64,000 bases of DNA, taken from Xylophilus sp. (GTDB taxonomy: Bacteria > Pseudomonadota > Gammaproteobacteria > Burkholderiales > Burkholderiaceae_C). The stretch lies in NCBI GenBank assembly GCA_009914555.1, contig WNDY01000007.1:1-64000 (forward strand). Reading direction: 5' to 3'. The translations under genes were made by a program, and so were the position numbers. Shown here piece by piece: positions 46,628-55,039 of this stretch. Below the pieces are notes generated by a model. The model made no database searches. It was not told where the DNA came from and was given only the letters and a program-made list of their open reading frames with translations. The first letter of the stretch is position 1; each line of letters starts with the position of its first letter.

Positions 46628-47871
46628 CACGCAGCCCTCCTCACGCCGGCGCGCGGCCGCAGCGTGCCCTCCGCCAGCAGCCAGGCACCCACCGCGCTGG
46701 CGGCGATCGCGGCCAGCATCGGCTGCGCGCCGGCATCGGCGAACGGGCTCACCAGCCCGATCGCCACCGCGCCCAGCCCCAGATGCAGCGTGCCCATCAG
46801 CGCCGCGGCCGTGCCGGCGGCGGCACCCTGGTCGTCCATGGTCAGCACGGCCGACAGCGGGATCACGAAGCCCAGGAACCCGTAGCCCAGGAACAGCATC
46901 CCCATCAGCAGCGGCAGGCTGCCCAAGCCCAGGATCCACAGTCCGAGCGGCGCGCACATCACCAGGGCGCAGCCGGCGGCCGAGCGCCGCACCACCGGCT
47001 TGAGCCCGAAGCGCCGGCCCGCCCCGGCCGCGAACTGCGAGGTGCCGATGAACGAGGCCGCGTTCAGGCCGAACGCCAGGCTGTACCGCGCCGGCGTCAG
47101 GCCGTAGTGGCTGATCAGCACGAAGGACGAGTTGGCCAGGTAGGCGAAGAAGCTCGCCACGCCCAGGCCGCCGATGCACGACAGCGCCATGAAATGCCGG
47201 TCGCCCAGCAGTTGCCGGTAGGCCCGGGCGATGTCGAGCAGGCTGCCGCGGGCCTGCCCGGCCTGCGGCAGCGTCTCCGGCAGCAGCCGCACGACCGCGG
47301 CCAGTCCCGCGACCGCCGCCGCCAGCACCGCCCAGAACACCGAGCGCCAGCCCGCGAGCGACGTCAGCCCGCTGCCGGCCAGCGGCGCCAGGATGGGCGA
47401 CACGCTGAACACCAGCATCAGCAGCGCCGTCAGCCGCGCGGCCTCGTGACCCGTGTGCAGGTCGCGCACGACGGCACGCGGCACCACGGCCGTGGCCGCG
47501 GCGCCCAGCCCCTGCACGAAGCGGAAGGCGACCAGCGCGCCGATGTCAGACGCCAGCGCGCAGCCCACGCTGCCCAGCGCGAACACCGCCAGCCCCGCGA
47601 GCATCGGCACGCGCCGGCCCCAGCGGTCGGCCGCCGGGCCGAACACCAGCTGCGCCACGGAGAACGATGCGAAGAACGCCGTCAGGCTGAGCTGCACCTG
47701 CCCGGCACCGACGCCGAAACCGGCGCCGATCGATGGGAGCGCCGGCAGGTACCTGTCGATGGCGAACGGCCCGATGGCCGACAGCAGGCCCAGCAGCAGG
47801 GCCATGCGGACGAAGGGGGAAACACGAGGGGAAGCGATGGGCATAAGCGCCGGATTGTCGCTGTTGGCCAC
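46627..47871 (-). CDS. MFS drug exporter, Bcr/CflA family
   Basis: A 414-residue 12-helix exporter with LLGLLSAIGPFAIDRYLPAL, GPAADRWGRRVPMLAGLAVF and FVQGLGAAATAVVPRAVVRD, characteristic of Bcr/CflA. The start is GTG 47871; ATG 47844 is equally possible since neither has a convincing ribosome site. It is translationally coupled to the DHA2 exporter and together with the gene at 43838 gives three MFS pumps in 4 kb. The flavin-reductase gene is divergent. Confidence 0.93.
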   Translation of the reverse strand: MANSDNPALMPIASPRVSPFVRMALLLGLLSAIGPFAIDRYLPALPSIGAGFGVGAGQVQLSLTAFFASFSVAQLVFGPAADRWGRRVPMLAGLAVFALGSVGCALASDIGALVAFRFVQGLGAAATAVVPRAVVRDLHTGHEAARLTALLMLVFSVSPILAPLAGSGLTSLAGWRSVFWAVLAAAVAGLAAVVRLLPETLPQAGQARGSLLDIARAYRQLLGDRHFMALSCIGGLGVASFFAYLANSSFVLISHYGLTPARYSLAFGLNAASFIGTSQFAAGAGRRFGLKPVVRRSAAGCALVMCAPLGLWILGLGSLPLLMGMLFLGYGFLGFVIPLSAVLTMDDQGAAAGTAAALMGTLHLGLGAVAIGLVSPFADAGAQPMLAAIAASAVGAWLLAEGTLRPRAGVRRAA

Positions 47872-47917
47872 CAGGCATGCAGCGGCACGGGTAGCGGCGA
47901 TGTGCTATGAACGGCGG

Positions 47918-48505
47918 ATGGCTTCTTCGCCCACCCCTGCGGCCGGCTTTCGCCGCCCCGTTCCCCTCGACCGCGCCACGCGCCTGCTCAACCACGGGCC
48001 GACGGTTCTCGTCAGTGCCGAGCACGCCGGCCGCCGCAACGTGATGGCCGCGGCCTGGAACATGGCGCTGGACTTCGCGCCGCCGAAGGTTGCGGTGGTG
48101 ATCGACAAGATCGCATTCACGCGCGGGCTGATCGAGGCGTCCGGCCGCTTCGCCCTCTCGGTGCCGGTGCGGGCGCAGGCGGCCTTGACCACGGCCATCG
48201 GCGGCACGACCGGCAAGGAGGTCGACAAGGAAGCCGCGCTGGCCGGACTGGCGTGGATCGACGAGCCGAGCAGTACATCGCCGCTGGTCGAGGGCTGCGC
48301 GGCCTGGCTGGACTGCCGGCTGATCCCGGAGCCGCACAACCAGCAGGCGTACGACCTCTTCCTCGGCGAGGTGATCGGGGCCTGGGCCGACCGCCGGGTG
48401 TATTCGGAGGGCCGGTGGCATTTCGAGGGGTTCGACGACCTGCGGACGCTGCACCATGTGGCCGGCGGGCATTATTTGCTGCCGGGGGAATCGGTGGACG
48501 GATAG
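47918..48505 (+). CDS. Flavin reductase-like (flavoredoxin) protein
   Basis: A 195-residue flavin-binding split-barrel protein. Family marks are TVLVSAEHAGRRNVMAAAWN, FAPPKVAVVIDKIAFTRGLI and NQQAYDLFLGEVIGAWADRR. Members bind FMN and may act as NAD(P)H:flavin oxidoreductases. Such a reductase could supply FMNH2 to the LLM monooxygenases of this window, but distance and orientation give no direct link. Its 3' end overlaps the convergent HepT-like gene by 34 bp. Confidence 0.9.
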   Translation: MASSPTPAAGFRRPVPLDRATRLLNHGPTVLVSAEHAGRRNVMAAAWNMALDFAPPKVAVVIDKIAFTRGLIEASGRFALSVPVRAQAALTTAIGGTTGKEVDKEAALAGLAWIDEPSSTSPLVEGCAAWLDCRLIPEPHNQQAYDLFLGEVIGAWADRRVYSEGRWHFEGFDDLRTLHHVAGGHYLLPGESVDG

Positions 48506-48870
48506 CCCTCGACACCTTTCTCGAAGTCACCGGCGCGGGCCAGTGCTTCAATCTGGAGGTACAGCCGCGGCAGATCGGCTTTGACCGTCTGCCACACGAC
48601 TTCGAGGTCGACTTGGTCATAGCCGTAGGACACCCGGTTGCGCATCGTGTACATCACGAGCCAAGGCACGTCCGCATGGGCCTGAGCGAATGCCGGGGCG
48701 ACGGTCTGGATGTTCCTGGCAGCCTCGCCGATGATTTCGATATTGCGAATGACCGCGTCCTGCGTCATCTCGCTGGCCAGAAAGCCCGCTTCATCGAGGT
48801 CCGCAACATACCGGCCGATGCGCTCGATGGCTTGCAGCATGTGCGCGAGATAGTCCGGCACGCGCACCAC
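48472..48870 (-). CDS. hepT: HepT-like HEPN toxin with substituted catalytic His
   Basis: A 132-residue HEPN protein of the HepT/MntA toxin-antitoxin type. The N-terminus MVRVPDYLAHMLQAI and ARNIQ helix are typical. The active site should read R-x4-H-x-Y, but here it is R77-N-R-V-S-Y82-G-Y84: the catalytic His is replaced by Tyr (TAC 48627-48625), a single-base change from CAC. RNase activity is therefore probably lost, while Tyr84, the residue AMPylated by MntA, remains. It starts at GTG 48870, 3 bp after mntA. Confidence 0.9.
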   Translation of the reverse strand: MVRVPDYLAHMLQAIERIGRYVADLDEAGFLASEMTQDAVIRNIEIIGEAARNIQTVAPAFAQAHADVPWLVMYTMRNRVSYGYDQVDLEVVWQTVKADLPRLYLQIEALARAGDFEKGVEGYPSTDSPGSK

Positions 48871-48873
48871 CTT

Positions 48874-49170
48874 CTATACAGGCACAGCCGCTGCCAGCAC
48901 GGCGCTCCTGAACTTCGCAGGCAAGGCCTTGGGGGTGACAACATCGACCGGTACGCCCAGCAGCGCTTCCAGTTCGACCTGGATGCCGGCCACGTCCATC
49001 AAGGTGGTTTCCGGTGTCGGGTCGATCAGGATGTCCAGGTCGCTGCCTGCGGTGTCCTGCCCCAGCAGCACCGAGCCGAACACCCGCGCATTGCGGGCGC
49101 GGTGGGATTCCACGATCCGGCGGATCGCATGCCGGTTGGCGGCCAGTGCTGCTGAAGGCGTAAGGGGCAT
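48874..49170 (-). CDS. mntA: MntA-like minimal nucleotidyltransferase antitoxin
   Basis: A 98-residue protein with the intact GSx10DxD motif (GSVLLGQDTAGSDLDILID), which binds Mg-ATP. In characterised pairs MntA AMPylates the HepT tyrosine next to the catalytic His and so neutralises the toxin. ATG 49170 is preferred because the family start is short; a longer frame upstream overlaps the next pseudogene. It precedes hepT by 3 bp, the normal order. Confidence 0.92.
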   Translation of the reverse strand: MPLTPSAALAANRHAIRRIVESHRARNARVFGSVLLGQDTAGSDLDILIDPTPETTLMDVAGIQVELEALLGVPVDVVTPKALPAKFRSAVLAAAVPV

Positions 49171-49237
49171 GGTCTTCGCTGCAGAAGGGCTCTGTTGTAC
49201 CCCAGTTGCACGTCGTGATGGTGCCTGGACGTGCTTC

Positions 49238-50203
49238 TCAAAGCCTGACGACAACCTTGCCGAAGCGTCTGTTGGCTTCCACGTGAGCGAAAGCATCGCC
49301 GATTGCATCGAATGCGAAGACGCGATCCACCGGCAATGTCAGCGCTCCGCTTTCCAGCGCCGGCCAAAGGTCATTGCGTACGCGCTGGAAAATATCCCGA
49401 ATCTCCTGGACGGACCGGGTGCGGAAGGTCACGCCGACATAGCGGATCTGCCGTGCGGCGTGCAGGTCGAAATCGAATTCCCCCTGCGTTCCGCCAAGCC
49501 GGCCTACATTGACGACGCGCCCTTCACCTTGGCGGCACGCAGGTTTTGATTGGCGACCTTTCCGGAGATCTGGTCGACGACAAGGTCGACGCCCCGGCCG
49601 CCCGTCGCATGCAGAACCTGGTCGGCCCATTCGGACGCATTCGAATCCACCGCGAGGTCTGCGCCGACCTCCTTGAGCCGTCCACGGCGCTTGCGGCCGG
49701 ACGACGATCCGATCACGAGCCTGGCACCCTGGAGTCTGGCGATTTGAAGGGCCATCAGCCCGACACCCGAGCTGGCGCCCTGCACAAGCACCGATGGACC
49801 CGGCTGCAACAGGCCGTTGGTGACCACTGCATCGTGCATCGTGGTCAGGGCGATGGGCAGCGCCGCGGCCTGCTCGAAATCCAGGCCGGCAGGAATCGGC
49901 AGCAGTCGGCCCCGGTCCGCGAGCGCATATCCGCAAAGGCGCCGCTGCCCGATCCCATGATCCGGTCGCCAACCGCGACCTCCTAGACGTTGGCGCCGCG
50001 CGAGACGACTTCGCCAGCCCATTCCATTTCCAGGACCGTGCCCGCGCCGCCCACCGTCCCATGCGCATGCCCCTTCGAGACACCGATGTCGGCACGATTG
50101 AGGGCACAGGCACGGACCGCACCAGGACCTGGTCGTCCTCTGGGACAGGTTCGGGTACTTCCGAAATCCGCGGGCCGCAGATGTCGTTGAGATATGCCTT
50201 CAT
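49238..50203 (-). pseudogene. Zinc-type alcohol dehydrogenase/quinone oxidoreductase, multiply frameshifted
   Basis: Pieces of an MDR-family NADPH oxidoreductase lie in three frames: the N-terminus MKAYLNDICGPRISEVPEPV; a second frame with the GHAHGTVGGAGTVLEMEWAG domain ending at a stop near 49983; a third with AALPIALTTMHDAVVTNGLL and PSVLVQGASSGVGLMALQIA; and the C-terminus VDRVFAFDAIGDAFAHVEAN back in the first frame. At least three frameshifts and an internal stop make it non-functional. Confidence 0.88.
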
Positions 50204-50263
50204 GAAAGGTCCTTTGGCCGGCACGGCCGTTGTGCGCGCCAGTCATTGCCGTGATCGCCAGGC

Positions 50264-51205
50264 CTACAGCGCCTTCAGCACATACCCGATGCGCGGAAAG
50301 TGCACATGCACCGCCCCCGCCCTGTCGTCCGTCCGCGACACCGTGTAGTGCGTGCGCGTCGCCGCCACCAGGATCCCCTCGGTCGCTTCGGTCCCGAAGC
50401 TCTCGGGCGTGATGCTGACCGGCGCACCGAGCGCGATGCCGTGTTCGTCCTGGTAGGTGCTGTCGGTCAGCAGTGCCCCCGTCCCGCCCGGCTCGGCCGC
50501 GGCGGCCTGGGCGATGGCTTCGGCGGCGTTGGATCGTTCCGGCGTGCCATGGCCGATGGCGGCGATGCGGTCGTGCCACTCGCGCACGGCCGGCACGATG
50601 TCGAAGACCGCGGCGAGCCCCGGCGTGCGGTGGCGGGTGAACCACAGCGGGTGGTAGGCGGCGAAGTCGGCGATCGTGGGCTGCTCGCCGAGCAGGAACG
50701 GCCGGTCGTCGAGCATGTCGGACAGCCTCCGCAGGTAGGACTTGTAGGCCGCCGCCGCGTCGCCGGGCCGCAGGCGGGCCATGTTGACGGTCATGCGGGC
50801 GCGGTCCTCGCCGAAGGCCTTCGCCGCCTCGGGCGGCTGGCCCTGGAAGATCTCGGCCACGCCCCGGGGCTGCATGCTGTAGCCCAGCGCGGCCCAGAAC
50901 AGGGTGCTGTCGGCCCACTGCGCCAGGGTGCGGGCCAGGCCCTTCTCGGGCTCCGGGTACAGCGTGGGCGCGGGTCGCAGGTGTTCCAGCACGTCGGCGA
51001 TCAGGGCGGTGTCGACGTAGATGTCGGCACCCGCCTGGAGCACCGGTGTGCGGCGGTAGCCACCGGTGAGCGCAGTCAGGTCGGGCTTGGGCGCGATGGC
51101 CGGGATGTGGACCGACTTCCAGGCCAGGCCCTTGTAGCCCAGGAGGAGCCGCGCCTTCTCCGAGAACGGCGAACTGGGGTAGTGGTGCAGGATCAGGTCG
51201 GGCAT
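50264..51205 (-). CDS. Glutathione S-transferase family protein
   Basis: A 313-residue GST-like protein. The N-terminal thioredoxin fold has HHYPSSPFSEKARLLLGYKG (Ser or Cys position is S) and TPVLQAGADIYVDTALIAD. The helical C-terminal domain contains LLGEQPTIADFAAYHPLWFT. The final ~85 residues extend past the normal GST length (about 220) and include a small beta-rich addition (GIALGAPVSITPESFG...YTVSRTDDRAGAVHVHFPRI), possibly a second domain. Substrate is unknown. Confidence 0.9.
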   Translation of the reverse strand: MPDLILHHYPSSPFSEKARLLLGYKGLAWKSVHIPAIAPKPDLTALTGGYRRTPVLQAGADIYVDTALIADVLEHLRPAPTLYPEPEKGLARTLAQWADSTLFWAALGYSMQPRGVAEIFQGQPPEAAKAFGEDRARMTVNMARLRPGDAAAAYKSYLRRLSDMLDDRPFLLGEQPTIADFAAYHPLWFTRHRTPGLAAVFDIVPAVREWHDRIAAIGHGTPERSNAAEAIAQAAAAEPGGTGALLTDSTYQDEHGIALGAPVSITPESFGTEATEGILVAATRTHYTVSRTDDRAGAVHVHFPRIGYVLKAL

Positions 51206-51218
51206 CGCGGATTTCCTT

Positions 51219-51287
51219 AGAAGGGGTATGCATGGCTGGCTGGCATCTGGCGCCTACCATAAGGCTCTACCCAGGCCAGTATGTATC
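51219..51287 (-). repeat. Intergenic repeat copy 5 (diverged)
   Basis: On the minus strand it reads ATACATACTGGCCTGGGTAG, then a CTGGC/GCCAG-paired stem region, and the right box GCATACCCCTTC. It lies between the thioesterase stop and the GST start. Its left box is less well kept than in the other copies, but the hairpin and right box match. Confidence 0.55.
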
Positions 51288-51289
51288 CA

Positions 51290-51748
51290 TCAGTCGGTGG
51301 ACGGCAGGCGCTGCGCCTGGGCGCTGGCCGGGCCGGTGGGCAGGCGCTTGCGCACGTACTTGAAGGTGCCGGTCGCGTGGGCGCAGGCGCGCTCCTGGGC
51401 ATCGTAGATGGTGGCTTCGACGAAGGCCAGCGTGGCGGTGCGGTGGATCAGCCGCCCGCGCGCGGCCAACGGGCCGACGGAGGGCTGCATGAAGCTGGTC
51501 TTCATCTCGATGGTGACGACGCCGGTCTGCGGGTCGATGCTGCGCGCCGCGGCGGCCATGGTCACGTCCAGCAAGGTCATGCAGGCGCCGCCGTGGGTCA
51601 CGTCGAAGGTGTTGAGGTGCTCGGGCTTGGCGGTGTAGCGAATCTCGGACCGGCCTTCGGCGAACCGGGTCAGCTCGAAGCCGAGCAGGCGGGCGAAGGG
51701 AATGCGGCTGGTGTAGGCCTGGCGGTCGAAGTCGTCGGTGGTCGTCAT
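51290..51748 (-). CDS. PaaI-family hotdog thioesterase
   Basis: A 152-residue acyl-CoA thioesterase. Family motifs are LNTFDVTHGGACMTLLDVTM, with the HGG nucleotide/catalytic loop and the acidic Asp, and TIEMKTSFMQPSVGPLAARG. ATG 51748 is the natural start. It should hydrolyse a CoA thioester such as a hydroxyphenylacetyl- or other aromatic acyl-CoA. It begins 83 bp from the small membrane gene. No operon partner gives the substrate. Confidence 0.93.
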   Translation of the reverse strand: MTTTDDFDRQAYTSRIPFARLLGFELTRFAEGRSEIRYTAKPEHLNTFDVTHGGACMTLLDVTMAAAARSIDPQTGVVTIEMKTSFMQPSVGPLAARGRLIHRTATLAFVEATIYDAQERACAHATGTFKYVRKRLPTGPASAQAQRLPSTD

Positions 51749-51831
51749 GGGGTTCTGCGAAAGGGTCTGCCGTGCAGACGATTGTGGCGTCCCGCGCCGC
51801 CCTGCCCTGTCGCCTGGGCGAACGGCGGGTG

Positions 51832-52050
51832 TCAGTCCGCTTCGCGCAGCCGCGAGTGCAGCCAGATCAGCACGACGCCCACGGCTGCGGCAAGGGCGCC
51901 GCCGGCCGCCAGCAGGGTGCCAACGGCGTCGCCGTCGGGCTGGCGCAGCGTGGCCACGCCGAGCACCAGGGCGAGCAGGCCGGCGAAGATCAGCGTCCAG
52001 ATCAGGTGGTGCAGGCGCTTGATCGCGCGCGGCGAGATGGCAAAGGGCAT
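51832..52050 (-). CDS. Small two-helix membrane protein
   Basis: A 72-residue protein with two strongly hydrophobic helices (LIWTLIFAGLLALVLGVATL and AAGGALAAAVGVVLIWLHS) joined by a short DG-rich loop. ATG 52050 gives the short form; the frame is open upstream without support. No family is recognised. It lies between the thioesterase and glycosyltransferase-like genes on the same strand. Confidence 0.65.
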   Translation of the reverse strand: MPFAISPRAIKRLHHLIWTLIFAGLLALVLGVATLRQPDGDAVGTLLAAGGALAAAVGVVLIWLHSRLREAD

Positions 52051-52082
52051 GGATGCGGAGAAGGTCGATGGATGGCGGGCGC

Positions 52083-52991
52083 TCACGACGCCCACGGATA
52101 GGGCAGCGGCCGCCACGGCCGGCCGACAGCCTTGCGCAGCTGGCGCCACCACTTGGGAAGGCGGTTAAAGGCCAGCTTGGGCTGGATGCGCACGGCCGGG
52201 TCCACCTCGTGCAGCAGCGCAACCCAGGCGCCCGGCGGCAGGCCGTCGTGGCGGGCGAAGAACAGCGCCAGGTCGGCGCGGAACTCCTTGAAGTTGTGGT
52301 AGTGCAGGATCGCGTGGGTCGTCGCGGCCGGACGGATGCCCCGGCGCGCCAGCACGGCCGAGAGGGCAACCTGCTCCACGGTCGGGATCGGCACCACGGG
52401 CCACATGGCGTCGATCAGCGCGATGGTGTCGTCGAGCACCGGCAGCAGGCGGGCGCACAGGCCGATGACGCCGGAATTCCACAGCGTCAGGTCCATCGGC
52501 AGGCGGACCGCCTCGCCGCCGACGTCAAAGGCGTGGCGCCGCGCGGCCTTGCAGAGCCGGGCGTGCGAGCGGGTCTGCCGGCGGATGGCGTACAGCCCCC
52601 CTTCGGGCTCGTTGAGCAGGACCTCGCCGGCGGCCAGGCGCTCGAACAGCGGCGCCGGGTCGGTGAGGAAGAAGGTGTCTGAATCGACGAACAGGAAGTT
52701 GTCGCCCGGCTGCGGCCCCACGCTGCGCGCCGCGTGCGCGATGGCCTGCGGCTTGATGCGGTGCAGGTAGCCCTGCGGGCCGCCGCGCCAGGCGTCGAGC
52801 CGGGCGCGGTCCACCGCAAGGCAGCGCAGGTCGGCACCGTCGCCCAGGTAGCGCGCGAAGAACTCCGGCTGGTCGGTGACCACCAGTGCCGTGGCCGGCA
52901 CCGTGCTCCGCAGGCGCGCCGACAGCAGCGCATAGACCGCTTCCTGCCGGAAGCAGTCGGCGCCGTGGGCCATGGTGATGAGGTAGTTCAA
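52083..52991 (-). CDS. Glycosyltransferase-like protein
   Basis: A 302-residue protein with a probable GT-A fold: YLITMAHGADCFRQEAVYAL at the start, FLFVDSDTFFLTDPAPLFER with a DxD metal motif, and LPMDLTLWNSGVIGL. The start is TTG 52991, selected because GGAG lies 6-9 nt upstream; an earlier TTG (53006) overlaps that site. It resembles nucleotide-diphospho-sugar transferases of unknown acceptor. No polysaccharide genes are adjacent. Confidence 0.78.
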   Translation of the reverse strand: MNYLITMAHGADCFRQEAVYALLSARLRSTVPATALVVTDQPEFFARYLGDGADLRCLAVDRARLDAWRGGPQGYLHRIKPQAIAHAARSVGPQPGDNFLFVDSDTFFLTDPAPLFERLAAGEVLLNEPEGGLYAIRRQTRSHARLCKAARRHAFDVGGEAVRLPMDLTLWNSGVIGLCARLLPVLDDTIALIDAMWPVVPIPTVEQVALSAVLARRGIRPAATTHAILHYHNFKEFRADLALFFARHDGLPPGAWVALLHEVDPAVRIQPKLAFNRLPKWWRQLRKAVGRPWRPLPYPWAS

Positions 52992-53040
52992 GGCAGACTC
53001 CGGCAAGGCGAAGCCGCGATTCTGCCGTGAAGCGAAGTCC

Positions 53041-53357
53041 TTACAGAACCTCGAAGATGCCGGCTGCTCTCATGCCGCCGCCGATGCACATCTCGACCGC
53101 CACGCGCCTGGCGCCGCGGCGCCTGCCTTCGATCAGCGCATGGCCGGTCAATCGCTGGCCCGACACGCCGTAGGGATGGCCCAAGGCGATCGCGCCGCCG
53201 TTCACGTTGAGCCGGTCGGTCAGGATGCCGAGCCAGTCGCGGCAGTGGATGACCTGCACGGCGAAGGCCTCGTTGAGCTCCCACAGGTCGACATCGTCCA
53301 CCTTGCAGGCCCAGCCTGCCCGGCCCCTCTCGGGTCGATGCCGGCGCGGGCCACCGC
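53041..53357 (-). pseudogene. Thiolase (acetyl-CoA acetyltransferase) C-terminal remnant
   Basis: The last ~85 residues of a thiolase are clear: [18 protein letters not shown], then [20 protein letters not shown] with the catalytic His, and a CIGGGM-type C-terminal Cys motif before IFEVL. Upstream the frame breaks: VARAGIDPR is recognisable in a different frame, with about 17 codons missing, and then the sequence joins the IS481 fragment at about 53357. The gene has lost its N-terminal two-thirds. Confidence 0.85.
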
Positions 53358-53613
53358 GTATCCGTGGGCCAACGGGCAGGTCGAGCGGATGAACCGGACC
53401 ATCAAGGAAGCGACCGTCAAACACTTCCACTACGACGATCAGGCGCATTTGCGCCAGCACCTGGCCAACTTCATCGACGCCTACAACTTCGGCCGCAGGT
53501 TGAAGACCTTGAAGGGCCTGACGCCGTATGAATTCATCTGCAAACAGTGGACTTCCGTGCCCGTGCGGTTCGGGATTGATCCGATCCATCTAATGCCGGG
53601 ACTGAACAGCTAG
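53358..53613 (+). pseudogene. IS481-family transposase, C-terminal fragment
   Basis: About 85 C-terminal residues of an IS481-type DDE transposase: [20 protein letters not shown] (with the catalytic Glu), [39 protein letters not shown] and the end LMPGLNS before TAG 53611-53613. The N-terminal HTH and first Asp residues are missing; the fragment joins a thiolase remnant on its left. An IS end should lie between 53614 and ~53670. Confidence 0.88.
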
Positions 53614-53674
53614 GCACCTCGCCAGGCCGTTACATGGCTGAACGACATTCGGGACGACACTGAGAGGCATCGAG

Positions 53675-54716
53675 CACGACATAGCGTCCACTGGCGAGCA
53701 TGACGGAACGCCGGTAGATGCCGGCCACACCCCGCCCGTCGGCCACGGGGCGATGTTCCAGGCCGGTTTCGACGGCAATATCCTTCGCGGCCTGCGCCAG
53801 CTCGCGTCCGCGCAGCGTCGCCAGCAGGTTGCGTACGAAGACGATGCGCTGCCCGCGCTGTTCGGCCAAGCCCTGTTCGGTCAGGAAAGCCGGCGCGCTG
53901 CCGTAGCGCGTCCTTGACCCCGGCTCCAAAGCCCAGGTCGCCCAGCCCCCTTGCCGCCGCCGATCAATTGCTGGTCGAGCCAAGTGGCGCCGATCACGCG
54001 CGCCTGCCGCTCGATGGAGAGATGCGATTTCAGTTCCACCGCCACGCCACCGCCAAGGCGTTGCCGTCCGTGCCATCGACGATCAGATAACCCTTGTCGT
54101 ACAGCCCCTCGGCCAGGCCCTTGCCGACGACGTGGTCAACGATGGCGCGGCCAGTTCCGCCGGCTGGAACATGGCCAGCTCGCGCTGCTTGCCGCTCATG
54201 GCGCGCTGCATCGTGTGGATGATGTCGCCTCGCTCGCCCATCGCCCGCAGGGGTCGGCTCGGCGTCGGCATGGACGGCCCACACGCCGCGCTGCGGCTCG
54301 CTCGCCAGGCCCATGCGCTGCAAGTGTTGCAGGCGGCCGATCAGCACTTGCCGCTGGCGTTGCAGCCGGGGCTCTGCGAAGCGTTCGACGCGCATCAGAC
54401 TATCCCGGCCTCACGCTGCAAGGCGCGATCCAGGCCCTTCCACCGCTCCTGATCGACTTCGCGCCGCACGGCGCGCTGCATCTCCAGTTCGGTGTACGGC
54501 CCCAGCCATTCGGTCGCCAGTTCCGACGCCCGCCGACGCATCCCGTCGGCGATGTAGTCGCGGGAAATGATGAGGTCTTTTGCCGGTGTCGTCCTTGCCG
54601 CGCAGAACGACATGCGTGTGTGGGTTGTCGGTGTTCCAGTGATCGACGGCCACCCATTCCAGCCGCGTACCCAAGTCGGCCTCCATGCGCGCCGTCAAGT
54701 GCCGGCGTAGGTGCAC
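53675..54716 (-). pseudogene. Relaxase (DUF3363 type, Tn4371-like ICE), degraded
   Basis: Relaxase pieces occur in several frames. One segment has LEWVAVDHWNTDNPHTHVVL with the HxH metal motif; the next has KDLIISRDYIADGMRRRASE; then RVERFAEPRLQRQRQVLIGR; then GEAGLAEQRGQR-like and FVRNLLATLRGRELAQAAKD, ending in GIYRRSVMLASGRYVVLD. These belong to the DUF3363-containing relaxases of Tn4371-family integrative elements. Multiple frameshifts, and loss of both ends, make it non-functional. The left boundary is approximate. Confidence 0.82.
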
Positions 54717-54793
54717 AGCTCCCGGAGTTCTACTTCGCAGGTTTGTGCCTGCGCCGTGTCAACGACGGACTTGGTGAGTTTGACCTTCGCCAT
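54695..54793 (-). pseudogene. Integrase start (tyrosine recombinase of a Tn4371-like ICE), truncated
   Basis: From ATG 54793, preceded by AGGAG, a 32-codon frame reads MAKVKLTKSVVDTAQAQTCE, the N-terminus of the Tn4371-type tyrosine integrase. It then breaks off into relaxase sequence and a stop. The whole catalytic domain is gone. In Tn4371-like elements int lies at one end and the relaxase gene far inside, so a large internal deletion fused the two. Element DNA should end between 54793 and the xthA gene. Confidence 0.8.
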
Positions 54794-55039
54794 GAGGTGC
54801 TCCTGAAAGGCCCCGATTCCAGGGGCCGGCTAGGAGCCAGGCGGAAGGGCACCAGAGCGGTTTGCATCGCGCACCGGGATATGATCGAAGGCATTGGCCT
54901 CGGGGAAAACCTGCTACAGCAAGCCTCATCCAAGCCCATCGTTAGCCTGGTGCGGATGCCATGCTCTGGCTTGAAAACCCCCGCACGCAAGGCGTGCCGG
55001 TTCACTCCGGCTCCGGGCACCACCCTTTGAAGCCGATGC
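54794..55039. other. Non-coding flank of the integrative-element remnant
   Basis: No gene was found in these 246 bases. CCCC-gattcca-GGGG (about 54812-54826) could form a weak hairpin upstream of the integrase start. The attachment site of the element is expected here but no repeat pair could be identified, since the other end of the element is lost. Confidence 0.5.

Noticed and set aside
47453-47917. Upstream extension of the flavin reductase frame to 47453
   Set aside because: It is antisense to the Bcr-type exporter and Arg/Ser/Thr-rich; the family start fits ATG 47918.
48472-48505. Overlap of 34 bp between the convergent flavin reductase and HepT-like genes as a sign of a wrong end
   Set aside because: Both C-termini read normally through the overlap, and short convergent overlaps are common in compact genomes.
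54984-55034. tRNA-like 3' end (GCCGG-TTCACT-CCGGC followed by a CACCA)
   Set aside because: The T-loop is six bases, lacks the TTCRA pattern, and no acceptor or anticodon arm is found upstream; probably a chance hairpin.
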